From an uncultured bacterium (lineage in GTDB: Bacteria > Verrucomicrobiota > Lentisphaeria > Victivallales > UBA1829), in contig CASEYW010000031.1 of the NCBI GenBank assembly GCA_949292215.1, forward strand, positions 1 to 64,000: 64,000 bases of DNA, given 5' to 3'. The notes under the pieces were generated by a model. It searched no databases, was not told the origin of the DNA, and was given only the letters and a program-made list of their open reading frames with translations. The stretch's first letter is position 1; each line of letters begins with the position of its first letter. A program made the translations under genes and the position numbers. Positions 53,910 through 62,399 of this stretch are shown piece by piece.

Positions 53910-55273
53910 AAACGCTCGAAACGGAAATCCTGATTGTCGGAGGCGGACTCGCCGGCAGAAACGCCGCAATGGAACTTCGTGAAATTGCGCCCGATCTCCG
54001 GTTCCTCCTGCTTGATGCGGGCGGTGCAGCCTCCACAGAAATCATGGGATTCTCCGCACCGGTCCATCCGGCAGACTCCCCGGAACTCTTTCTCCGGGAT
54101 ATTCTCGTCTCTGGCGGCGGACTCTCCGATCCACAGCTCGCACGGACACTCGCGGAACGGGCGCTCCCGGAACTGAAACGCCTTGAACATTACGGCATCT
54201 GTTTTGATAAAACAACGGACGGAGCCTTCGATCCCGTAAACGCGCTCGGCTCCACCTGCCCCCGAGTCGTGCACAGCGGCACAACAACCGGAAAACAGGC
54301 GATGCGTCTTCTCAAAACAGACGCAATCAAGCAGAGAATTGTTCGACTGCTGACAACCGATGGAATCATCAGCGGAGCCTTGGCCGCAGACGGAACCCTG
54401 ATCTCCACCAAAGCCGTCATTCTTGCGGGCGGCGGTTTCGCCGGGCTCTGGAAATTCAACACCTGGAGCCGAAATCTGCGGGGAGACTGTCTCATTCTCG
54501 CAGCCGATGCCGGTGCGGAACTGACCGGGCTCGGATGCGTTCAATTCGAACCAACCGTCACAGTCTTCCCGGAAGAAAACGCTGGGTTCCCGGTCATTAC
54601 AACGCTGCTTCATGAAGGCGCGTGCCTGCGGAACCGTAAGGGGCAATCCCTTCTCTCCCCGGAAGAAGCTCTTCCCCGGAAAAGCGAACTGGCAAAACTC
54701 ATTTTACGGGAAATCAACGCAGGAAATGCCCTGCCGCATGGAGGGATTCTCTACGATTTTTCCGGAGTCGAAGAAAAAAACTTCTCCCGGAAATACCCCG
54801 AATATGATGCTAAATTCAGACGGATTCAACCGGATTTTCGACAATTGTCCTTTGAAGTGAAACCGGGCGCCCATACCACGCTTGGAGGAATTCGGGTCAA
54901 TGACCGATGCGAAACCGGCATCCCGGGACTCTTTGCCGCAGGAGAAAGCGTCGGAGGTATCCACGGACGCGACCGGATCGGCGGCAATGCGGGGCTCGAA
55001 GTCTTCGTGTTCGGGCGGATCGCCGGAAAAAGCGCAGCAGATTACGTCCGTAATGCAAAACGGGCCCTTCCCCCGAATGACGGTTTTCACGTCTCAACGA
55101 CTCCGGAAAAGTTTCTCCGGGAAGTCGCCGCAATTCTCGACGCCAGCTTCGATCCGCTCAAAGAACCGGACAAACTCCGGAAAGGAATCGCACGCCTGGA
55201 ATCCCTTCCCCGCTTCCCGCACGTTCGGCTGGCAATTGCTGCGGCAAACGATGCTCTGAACCATCCGGAATAA
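53906..55273 (+). CDS. FAD-dependent oxidoreductase (fumarate-reductase flavoprotein type)
   Basis: 455 residues; the start at 53906 gives M-K-T-L-E-T-E-I-L and overlaps the dehydratase stop by four bases. The FAD motif I-V-G-G-G-L-A-G-R-N-A-A (about 9-20) is clear. Later L-A-G-G-G-F and a G-L-F-A-A-G-E-S-V-G-G-I-H-G segment match the fumarate-reductase/aspartate-oxidase flavoprotein superfamily. R-I-G-G-N-A-G follows. No membrane anchor is encoded nearby. It may reduce or oxidize the dehydrated sugar acid. Confidence 0.85.
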   Translation: MKTLETEILIVGGGLAGRNAAMELREIAPDLRFLLLDAGGAASTEIMGFSAPVHPADSPELFLRDILVSGGGLSDPQLARTLAERALPELKRLEHYGICFDKTTDGAFDPVNALGSTCPRVVHSGTTTGKQAMRLLKTDAIKQRIVRLLTTDGIISGALAADGTLISTKAVILAGGGFAGLWKFNTWSRNLRGDCLILAADAGAELTGLGCVQFEPTVTVFPEENAGFPVITTLLHEGACLRNRKGQSLLSPEEALPRKSELAKLILREINAGNALPHGGILYDFSGVEEKNFSRKYPEYDAKFRRIQPDFRQLSFEVKPGAHTTLGGIRVNDRCETGIPGLFAAGESVGGIHGRDRIGGNAGLEVFVFGRIAGKSAADYVRNAKRALPPNDGFHVSTTPEKFLREVAAILDASFDPLKEPDKLRKGIARLESLPRFPHVRLAIAAANDALNHPE

Positions 55274-55437
55274 TGGAAGAATGTTCCTGAATCATCACTC
55301 CGGGCAAAATTTCCGGAAAAAGGAGGAGTGTTCTGTCTCTGCCTGTCAGAAAACAAGATATTTCAAAAAAAAACCGGATTCCTGCTTGCATTTTCTGAAA
55401 ATGAATGTATTGTAATGCCATCTCGAAAATAAGAGAT

Positions 55438-55513
55438 GCGCCCATAGCTCAGTCGGTAGAGCAAATGACTCTTAATCATTGGGTCCAAGGTTCGAGTCCT
55501 TGTGGGCGCACCA
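55438..55513 (+). tRNA. tRNA-Lys (anticodon CTT)
   Basis: Full cloverleaf: acceptor GCGCCCA/TGGGCGC, D arm with AGCTCAGTCGGTAGAGC, anticodon stem AATGA/TCATT with loop CTCTTAA giving anticodon CTT, T arm GGTTCGAGTCC, and an encoded CCA. An intrinsic terminator lies 18 bases downstream. Confidence 0.96.
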
Positions 55514-55530
55514 TTTCATCTGTTTTTTCC

Positions 55531-55552
55531 GACCGGTTTCCGGTCTTTTTTT
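55531..55552 (+). terminator. Terminator after tRNA-Lys
   Basis: GACCGG, a TTT loop, CCGGTC and seven T's. Confidence 0.88.
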
Positions 55553-55758
55553 ATTTCAGATTCGATTCAACCCGGAATCTTCCGTTTTCCAGCAGGAGAG
55601 GCGGGATACTCCCTTTCCTGTTTTGTGCAGTGAATCAGGTTGCCCGTCATCAAAAGAGAAGTCAGAGAGTTCCCGAGCGAGAAGAAGGAGTGTTGCAGAG
55701 AATCCGTGTTGCGTTCTGTTTCATGAACAGGCAAAAAACGAATTCTGCGGAATAAATT

Positions 55759-57468
55759 TCACGAATTCAATCGCAGAGCCAGATAAATCAAGTTGAGTGT
55801 GCGATGGTCTTTTTCATCCTCGGCGGCCGTGTTGAGAGCCGTTCCGGATTCCGGCATTTTCGTCACTTCAAAAGACAGCGAGTGGATTCCGTTCTCCTTC
55901 AGATGCAAATGTCCCAGACAGGATACGGTTTCCGGGTGATAGTGTCTCTGTAAATTGTCAAGCAGATGATCCTCCTGCAACTCGTTCTCAAGAGTCGTTC
56001 CATCACAACAGACTTTCACTCGTATCCCCGGAATCCAGCTGCAGCTCCAGTGCCGTGTGGTAAGAGCTTCAAGAGAATACTCCCCCGCCGGAGCTTCAAA
56101 CCGCCAGGACAGCCCCCCGCAATGCGGACGCAGATTCAGCGGGAGACCTCTTCCGTCAAGAGCAACATCCCCGTCACACTCGGCTCTGCCGCTCAGCAGA
56201 ATCACATCTCCTTGAGAATCGGGCCGAAGGGCCGAATCAAAGAGGCATGGACCATCAAGAGTCACTTCAATCACGGAAAAATACCTGGAAGGAGGCGTTC
56301 CCGGAAGACCGGAAATCCGAATCACATTGCCATCCCTGGAAACCGCCGGAATTACATCGGAACCGGGAATTCGAGCGGAAATCACGGAATTAAGCACCCC
56401 TTTGAGAACAAAGCTCCCCTCTTCCGGCCATTTCTCGAGAATGAGAAACAGGCGATTGCCATTGCAAGTGGCCAATCCCCACTCGCATGGAGAAGCAAAC
56501 GCTGCCGCGGAAGCTCCGTAAACAGCTTCGCCGTTGACAGCCAGCCAGTCGCCGATTTCCTCCAGACGCTCAACCGCTTCCCGGGGAATATCTCCGAGAG
56601 CATCCGGACCGACATTCAAAAGATAGTTGCAGCCGTTGGAAACAGAACGCAGCAGAGAATAGAGCAGATCCCGTGTGCTCTTCCACTCATGATCGTCGGA
56701 TTTGAATCCCCATGTGTGGTTCATGGTGGCAGGAACTTCACCATTGAGATTACTCGGACAGTAGGGAAATTCATTATCGCCCAGAACGGCGTAGTCGCCG
56801 AATCCATTTCCGACCCGGTCGCAGACCAGCGTTTCCGGCTGAAGGGAGTGAACGAGTTCATAAAAATCTCTGGAATCCTGTTCCGTTGAATCCGTCGGCG
56901 TATCGAACCAGACCAGTCCGACCGGCCCATAGTGTGTCAGCAATTCACGAATCTGCGGCAAGGCTTTGTTTTCGCAATAGCGGCGAAAATGAAATCCGCG
57001 TTTTCCGATCGGCTCCGGGAATTGCCCGGGCCACTCATTCCATGCGCCGTCGGGTTCATGCCAGTCCTGACGCTGAGAATAGTAAATGCAGAATCTGACA
57101 CCATGCCGGGCACAGGCTTCCGAAAGCTCCTTGACGACATCGCGTTTGAACGGAGATGATTTCATAATGGTAAAATCACTTGCCGCACTGTCGAACAAGG
57201 CGAATCCGTCATGATGCTTGGCTGTCAGCACCAGATATTTCATTCCCGCGCGGGCGGCAAGCGCCGCCCATTCATCCGCATTGAAATGAATCGGAAGGAA
57301 TCCTTTTCCAAGTTTTTCATATTCTGCGGCAGGGATTTGCGCAAAACGCATGATCTGTTCCCCGATTCCCCTGACCGCCTTTCCATTCCAGCGTCCCGCG
57401 GGAATCGCGTAGAGCCCCCAGTGGATGAACATCCCGAAACGGGCATTGTGAAACCAGCTTTGGTCCAT
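55759..57468 (-). CDS. GH29 alpha-L-fucosidase
   Basis: 569 residues. It opens W-F-H-N-A-R-F-G-M-F-I-H-W-G, the family start. K-H-H-D-G-F-A-L-F lies at 84-92 and the likely nucleophile is Asp189 in L-V-W-F-D. W-E-Y-like segments (T-W-G-F-K-S) follow and C-terminal beta domains end the protein. No signal peptide, so it acts in the cytoplasm on imported fucosides, or the true export route is unknown. Last gene of the minus-strand PL8/GH29 operon, 22 bases after the discoidin-domain gene. Confidence 0.93.
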   Translation of the reverse strand: MDQSWFHNARFGMFIHWGLYAIPAGRWNGKAVRGIGEQIMRFAQIPAAEYEKLGKGFLPIHFNADEWAALAARAGMKYLVLTAKHHDGFALFDSAASDFTIMKSSPFKRDVVKELSEACARHGVRFCIYYSQRQDWHEPDGAWNEWPGQFPEPIGKRGFHFRRYCENKALPQIRELLTHYGPVGLVWFDTPTDSTEQDSRDFYELVHSLQPETLVCDRVGNGFGDYAVLGDNEFPYCPSNLNGEVPATMNHTWGFKSDDHEWKSTRDLLYSLLRSVSNGCNYLLNVGPDALGDIPREAVERLEEIGDWLAVNGEAVYGASAAAFASPCEWGLATCNGNRLFLILEKWPEEGSFVLKGVLNSVISARIPGSDVIPAVSRDGNVIRISGLPGTPPSRYFSVIEVTLDGPCLFDSALRPDSQGDVILLSGRAECDGDVALDGRGLPLNLRPHCGGLSWRFEAPAGEYSLEALTTRHWSCSWIPGIRVKVCCDGTTLENELQEDHLLDNLQRHYHPETVSCLGHLHLKENGIHSLSFEVTKMPESGTALNTAAEDEKDHRTLNLIYLALRLNS

Positions 57469-57490
57469 GACAAAATATCCTGCGGTATCG

Positions 57491-58318
57491 CTATTTTACA
57501 ATCAGTTCTGAAGGTGCGCTTCTGTATGAGGTCTGAACCTCGATTTTCAGATAACGAGCCTTCCGTTTCGGAAATTCAAGCATCTGCTCGCTGGAAAGAT
57601 TTGCTTTTTCGCCAGCTTTGTTCCAGTTTTTCCCATCCGAGGAAGAGAATACTGCAAGTTTGCCCAAAGGCGATGCGCAGCAGAATCCGATGGAGGAGAC
57701 TTCTTTCTCCTCGCCGAGATCAAGTTTCAGCGTGGAACCTTTGTACGCGCTGTAGTGACTTCCACGCGGCATGGAATTTCCATCCACCAGGAATTTCGGA
57801 GAGAAACGCCAGTTCGTTGCCTCGCCGGTCTCATCAATGGTACAGAAAGTTGCAAGATTGACCGGTACATCGGGGATAAAGGCGGCCATTTCCGAAACAC
57901 TGATTGCCTGCTTTTTATCAGCAGCCCCTCGGAGATTCAGGCGAATCCCCTTCACAGAAACAGGCTCAGGCAGATACAGCGAAAGCATGCCGTTTCCGCA
58001 TGTGGACTTCATAGTGCCGAGCCCTTTCCAGGTTGTCCCGTCCTCCGAGACTTCAGCCTTGCCTCCCGCTAGATTGGCTCCGAACAATGTAATTGCCTGG
58101 ATTTGCGACGTTTCCGGGAGACGGCATGTCAGAGTTGCTGTGGCATCTTCTTTGGTATAGCTCTGCCAGCGGGTATCCATTTTGCCGTCGAAAGCCTTCG
58201 GCACCTCCTTCGGATACGCGGTTGCACTCCAGGTTCCCGAGGCGAAAAGATTTTCCGCAGCTGAGACTCCTGCTGCGGTCAGCAGGACGGTAATCATGGT
58301 GAAAAACGATTTGTTCAT
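57491..58318 (-). CDS. Secreted discoidin (F5/8 type C)-domain protein
   Basis: 275 residues with a Sec signal (M-N-K-S-F-F-T-M-I-T-V-L-L-T-A-A, cleavage after V-S-A-A). Two discoidin-like beta sandwiches follow: A-F-D-G-K-M-D-T-R-W-Q-S with W-K-G-L-G near 95, and F-L-V-D-G-N-S-M-P with W-N-K-A-G in the second half. Such domains bind galactose-, fucose- or other glycan ends. It lies between two fucosidase genes and may capture the target glycan outside the cell. Confidence 0.82.
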   Translation of the reverse strand: MNKSFFTMITVLLTAAGVSAAENLFASGTWSATAYPKEVPKAFDGKMDTRWQSYTKEDATATLTCRLPETSQIQAITLFGANLAGGKAEVSEDGTTWKGLGTMKSTCGNGMLSLYLPEPVSVKGIRLNLRGAADKKQAISVSEMAAFIPDVPVNLATFCTIDETGEATNWRFSPKFLVDGNSMPRGSHYSAYKGSTLKLDLGEEKEVSSIGFCCASPLGKLAVFSSSDGKNWNKAGEKANLSSEQMLEFPKRKARYLKIEVQTSYRSAPSELIVK

Positions 58319-58346
58319 TGTCTGGATTCCTTTCCAAGTAGTTGAG

Positions 58347-59621
58347 TCAGCAGATTACTTTTACGACCGGCAAGTCGATGAGGGATGCTTCCGGCGGGAG
58401 TTCGAGAATCAGTTGTCCGCCATCCCATGAGAACGGAATGGCCTCTCTTGATTCCAGAATGCAGGCGGAGTGGGGCTTCCGCTCAATTCCGGTAACGATG
58501 ATGCGTCTGTCATGAGGCAGTGTCATCAGATGGCAGTAAAGCGAACCATCCTTTCCGCGGGTGATCCGCCCCCATTCGGGTTCCGGAAGACCGGATGATG
58601 CGGTACCGTAAATTGCTTCTCCGTTAACTGCGAGCCATGCACCGACTTCCCGGAGTCTGCGGATGGAAGCCCCCGGAATGGCACCGCTTGGAAGCGGTCC
58701 GATATTCAACTGGTAATTCCCGTTTTTCGAAGCATTCGAAATCAGATTGCAGAGCAGTTCCCGGGAGGATTTCCATTTGAAATCAAGTTTGCTGTATCCC
58801 CAGGATTCGTTGAAGGTGCCGCTGGTTTCCCAGGGACGGCTGATGGTTTCCGCAGGGAATGTGTTATCCAGCATGGAGAGATAGTCGACTGCGGCATTGT
58901 CCCCGTCCGGATGATTCCATGTCACACCGATCCGGCTGTTGAGAATGCCGCCGCGCGAATGGATGAGATCCATCAGGCGCTCCAGGCGCTCCGGAGTCAG
59001 CAAAGGACTCTTTGCCCAGCAGTCAAGCCAGAAGAGACGAATGCCGTAATTGTCAAGCAGTTCGCGAATCTGGGGAAGACATTTTCCCGAGAAATATTCC
59101 TCATATGCCTGCTGTGACGGCTGAACAACTTCTGGATCGCCCGGAATCGCCGGCCAGTGCGGCTTTCCTCCGCCCGCCTCATGCCAGTCCAGCCAGTGGG
59201 AATAGTATGCACCGAAGAGAATCCCCTCCCGATCGCATGCCCGTTTGAATTCTCCGATCAGATCGCGTCCGAACGGTGTTTTTCTGACAACATTGTAGTC
59301 ACTGACCGCGGAATCATACATGGCGAATCCGTCATGATGCTTCGTTGTAATCACAACATACCCAGCCCCGGCATTCCGGATTTCCCGAGCCCATTCGGCA
59401 GGATCGAATTCTTCCGCGGTGAATTTGTCTGCCAGCGCATCATATTCCTCATCCGGAATCGGTCCGCCGTCCGGCCAGAGCGCCTGATATTTGATCCATT
59501 CAGCATAAGCGTTGCGCCCCTGCGCTTTCCCTTTCCAGACTCCGCCGGGAATGGAGTAGAGGCCATAGTGAATGAAAATGCCGAACCGTCGGTTTGTGAA
59601 TTGCTGCAACAGCTCTTCCAT
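58347..59621 (-). CDS. GH29 alpha-L-fucosidase, second copy
   Basis: 424 residues from 59621, chosen because AAGGAG lies ten bases upstream; the ATG at 59630 is too close to it. R-R-F-G-I-F-I-H-Y-G and K-H-H-D-G-F-A-M-Y are the family motifs, with Asp200 in L-F-W-L-D-C-W the likely nucleophile. It is shorter than the neighbouring GH29 and lacks the long C-terminal beta region, so the two probably differ in linkage preference. No signal peptide. Confidence 0.92.
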   Translation of the reverse strand: MEELLQQFTNRRFGIFIHYGLYSIPGGVWKGKAQGRNAYAEWIKYQALWPDGGPIPDEEYDALADKFTAEEFDPAEWAREIRNAGAGYVVITTKHHDGFAMYDSAVSDYNVVRKTPFGRDLIGEFKRACDREGILFGAYYSHWLDWHEAGGGKPHWPAIPGDPEVVQPSQQAYEEYFSGKCLPQIRELLDNYGIRLFWLDCWAKSPLLTPERLERLMDLIHSRGGILNSRIGVTWNHPDGDNAAVDYLSMLDNTFPAETISRPWETSGTFNESWGYSKLDFKWKSSRELLCNLISNASKNGNYQLNIGPLPSGAIPGASIRRLREVGAWLAVNGEAIYGTASSGLPEPEWGRITRGKDGSLYCHLMTLPHDRRIIVTGIERKPHSACILESREAIPFSWDGGQLILELPPEASLIDLPVVKVIC

Positions 59622-59636
59622 AAGAAACATTCTCCT

Positions 59637-62399
59637 TTATTTTTTCGGTACAATGATTGTGTTGCCAAGGGGATAACGCGGATCAACATGGACAGGGGCC
59701 GCACCGGTCAGTTTGATTCTCAACGGGGATCGGTCCGCCGGATCACTGACGGATACGCTCAGTTCATAACCATTCTCCAGCTCTCGAATGCCAATAAACG
59801 CCGGCCGACTGACCGATTCCAGCGGTTTCGGATAAGTCCCGGGAGCAAAAACCACATATCCCGTTGTCTTCGTTCTGTCGTCACGGACGGCGTGAACAAC
59901 CCTGTCGAACCGCAGGACTTTCATCTGCGGATCAGCCGCAAACGTCCGAGCTCCGCTCCGGTCTGTATTTACAAGGATAGTATAAGCACAGCTTTTTCCC
60001 TGTGGATTGCGTCCGTGGTCAACATAGGCGAGAGCAAATTCTCCCCGGGTGGGAGTGTAATACTTCGCGTTGTCTTCATATTTCTTTTCACGGAACGATT
60101 TGGAAGCCATGTCCTTCAACGGATCGCTGCCGGGATCTTTCAGGTAACGTTTGTAGAAATAAGTCCAGCTTTGAGGACCTGTCTGAAATTTGATTTGAGG
60201 AGCTCCTTTCCAAATCCGGTAACTGTTGCCGAGATTGTCGCCGAGCAGAGAGTCCTCTCGCCAGGCGGAAATGCCTTTCCTGCCGGGAATCTGCTGGAAG
60301 ATTGTCGTCACGGCGCTGTCTCCGGAAGAGTTCCCGGGGCGGGGATTGGCTTTGAAGATATCGCTGACAGTGATGGTGATTCTGTCACCGAAGAAAAAAA
60401 TCCCCTGTTTGAAATTCACGTCATTTCCGGTAAAGTTCATTCCCCATACGCCATTGCCTTCCGGAAGCGTGACTCCGCCGGCAAAATTGTTCCCATTGCC
60501 GTACATGGTATAGCCTTCGAAAATTTCGGCAGGAGTCCGAATTACGGAGGTTGCACCGGGAATATGATTCCAGTTCCAGCCCTCGGGACGGAAGGCGTCT
60601 TCACCATCAATGGACAGGAACAGAGAACCATTACGGCAGTTGCGTCCGTAGTTGTTGTTCTCCAGCCAGCCGTAAATCTCCAGTCCCCGGTAAGACGCCA
60701 GCATTCCGGCGGCAGTTGCCACGGCATTGCCCTTGCGGTGAACGGCCAGCGCAGCGAGATTGAGACTCAGATGCCCTTCCATCGGCAGAGGAGTCAGCCC
60801 TTCCGCAAGAAAACGCTCACTTTCCCGGGTTTTCCGTCCGTTGAGAGCGCTCAGATAGAGACGCGCCATCCGGCGGTCCGGAGTATCGATCTTCGAAAGA
60901 AGCAAAGCGATTTCGCTGCCGTCGATTTTCAGCCGGTCTCCCGCCCGCATGGGAAGATTGATCGGAGTCTTTCCGTGATCCAGCTGGAAATTCAGAGCAA
61001 AGGCGTAACGATACAATTTCTGACGGCTCTTTTCTGAAATAGCGAACTCCGTTCTTTCCAAAGGAAGAAGCTGAAACTCAATCAGAGCGGGTATGGCATA
61101 ACTTCCATAAGCAAGATGATGTCCTCCATGATGATGCACGGAGCCGTCATCGCCCAGCGGCAAAGGGGACGCTATGGAAAGATCATAGAATCGTTTCAAG
61201 GCACGGAAACGCTGATAGCGTTCCGCCGGGTCTGCCATCATCGCAATGCAGAGCGGCAGCTGAGACGTGTAGTTGAAGTAGAAATCGCAATTCCCCTGGG
61301 GCGATTCCGTCATCATTTCCTTTCCGCCGGAAAACCAGGCGGCCGCTTTTGCCATCTCGTCGAGAAGCCCGGCCCGTTTCAGATCCTTCTGAAGTGCATG
61401 AACCGCAGGAGGCCAGTGGCGCCAGCCGTACCCGTTGCCAATCCATCCGAGATTTCCATTGCCCTCGGTATATCCCTGAACAAGCAGATAACGGCAAAGT
61501 CGTATTCCGACCTCCGCGGCGCGCCTGCGTTCCGCGCCCTTGAGACGGGGCAGAAGAAACTGAATTTTACGAAACAGAGGAAGCAGTTTCTGTTTAAAGT
61601 CAATGGCTCCGCGAACAGGCAGCGGAATGGTATTCTTGAATCCGAATTCCAATGCAGGACCGGAACCGTTTTCAGCAATACCCAGAGCGGAAAATTCGTC
61701 TTCCAGCTTTTCCACACTGTCGCAGGGCAGTGGCGAACTGTGGATGAGCGGATGACGGAAACGTTCCGTCACCAGCTTCAAATCCGATGCTCCCTGTTTG
61801 GAAATCTTCATCTCGGGAAGGAATCCGGGAAGATACGGACGGTTGTGTGCAATGTCGTGACTGCTGAACACGGTTTTCTCTGGCGGAAGTTTCAGAATAT
61901 CCTTGTTTCCGATCCACGGCTGGACGCTGTCGGCATGCCAGGCATTGGTCACATAAACAGGCCGCAGTTCATCAATCCGGGCAGAGCCGGCTTTCGGGGG
62001 AGCAGTCAGGACCATGCGGTTGAATCTGGTTCCCGGCGCGATTTCCAGATCGGCAAAACGCCCACCCAGCGGACGCCAGTGTTTGAAATCCAGATTGTAC
62101 CATACTCTGCCGAGCAGCTTCTTCCCATGGAAAAATTCAACTTGAAGACGCTTTCCGCACGGCGTTTCATTGTAGAACCACATACCGAACGCGCCGTTTT
62201 TTCCGGGAACGGAAACGGTCGGAAACTGTACTTCCAGTTTTCCACCGGGGTTCCACTTCCAGAGTTGAGAAGAAGGCGAGGTTTTGAAATGGTCACGGGC
62301 TTCTGCAGTTTCACCATTTTCCGCACGCCAGGTTGGATTTTCCCCCGTTGCTCCAAGAGCTGCCAAAAGCAGCGGGAAAATAAGAAAACGAATCCTCAT
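59637..62399 (-). CDS. PL8-type polysaccharide lyase (chondroitin/hyaluronan lyase-like)
   Basis: 920 residues with a Sec signal (ending A-L-G-A-T-G). An N-terminal beta domain (about 25-160) precedes the helical toroid. D-G-S-V-H-H-H-G-G-H-H-L-A-Y-G-S-Y (about 425) corresponds to the PL8 catalytic His/Tyr segment. W-N-W-N-H-I-P-G-A-T-S-V (about 600) is a family landmark of the central beta domain, followed by N-N-F-A-G-G-V. It would cleave uronic-acid polymers such as chondroitin sulfate in the periplasm or outside the cell. Its ATG overlaps the stop of the upstream PL8 gene. Confidence 0.82.
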   Translation of the reverse strand: MRIRFLIFPLLLAALGATGENPTWRAENGETAEARDHFKTSPSSQLWKWNPGGKLEVQFPTVSVPGKNGAFGMWFYNETPCGKRLQVEFFHGKKLLGRVWYNLDFKHWRPLGGRFADLEIAPGTRFNRMVLTAPPKAGSARIDELRPVYVTNAWHADSVQPWIGNKDILKLPPEKTVFSSHDIAHNRPYLPGFLPEMKISKQGASDLKLVTERFRHPLIHSSPLPCDSVEKLEDEFSALGIAENGSGPALEFGFKNTIPLPVRGAIDFKQKLLPLFRKIQFLLPRLKGAERRRAAEVGIRLCRYLLVQGYTEGNGNLGWIGNGYGWRHWPPAVHALQKDLKRAGLLDEMAKAAAWFSGGKEMMTESPQGNCDFYFNYTSQLPLCIAMMADPAERYQRFRALKRFYDLSIASPLPLGDDGSVHHHGGHHLAYGSYAIPALIEFQLLPLERTEFAISEKSRQKLYRYAFALNFQLDHGKTPINLPMRAGDRLKIDGSEIALLLSKIDTPDRRMARLYLSALNGRKTRESERFLAEGLTPLPMEGHLSLNLAALAVHRKGNAVATAAGMLASYRGLEIYGWLENNNYGRNCRNGSLFLSIDGEDAFRPEGWNWNHIPGATSVIRTPAEIFEGYTMYGNGNNFAGGVTLPEGNGVWGMNFTGNDVNFKQGIFFFGDRITITVSDIFKANPRPGNSSGDSAVTTIFQQIPGRKGISAWREDSLLGDNLGNSYRIWKGAPQIKFQTGPQSWTYFYKRYLKDPGSDPLKDMASKSFREKKYEDNAKYYTPTRGEFALAYVDHGRNPQGKSCAYTILVNTDRSGARTFAADPQMKVLRFDRVVHAVRDDRTKTTGYVVFAPGTYPKPLESVSRPAFIGIRELENGYELSVSVSDPADRSPLRIKLTGAAPVHVDPRYPLGNTIIVPKK

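Noticed and set aside
59157-61037. 626-codon open frame on the plus strand
   Set aside because: It lies antisense to the GH29 and PL8 genes and has low-complexity, Arg/Pro-rich content with no motifs; it reflects codon bias of the real genes.
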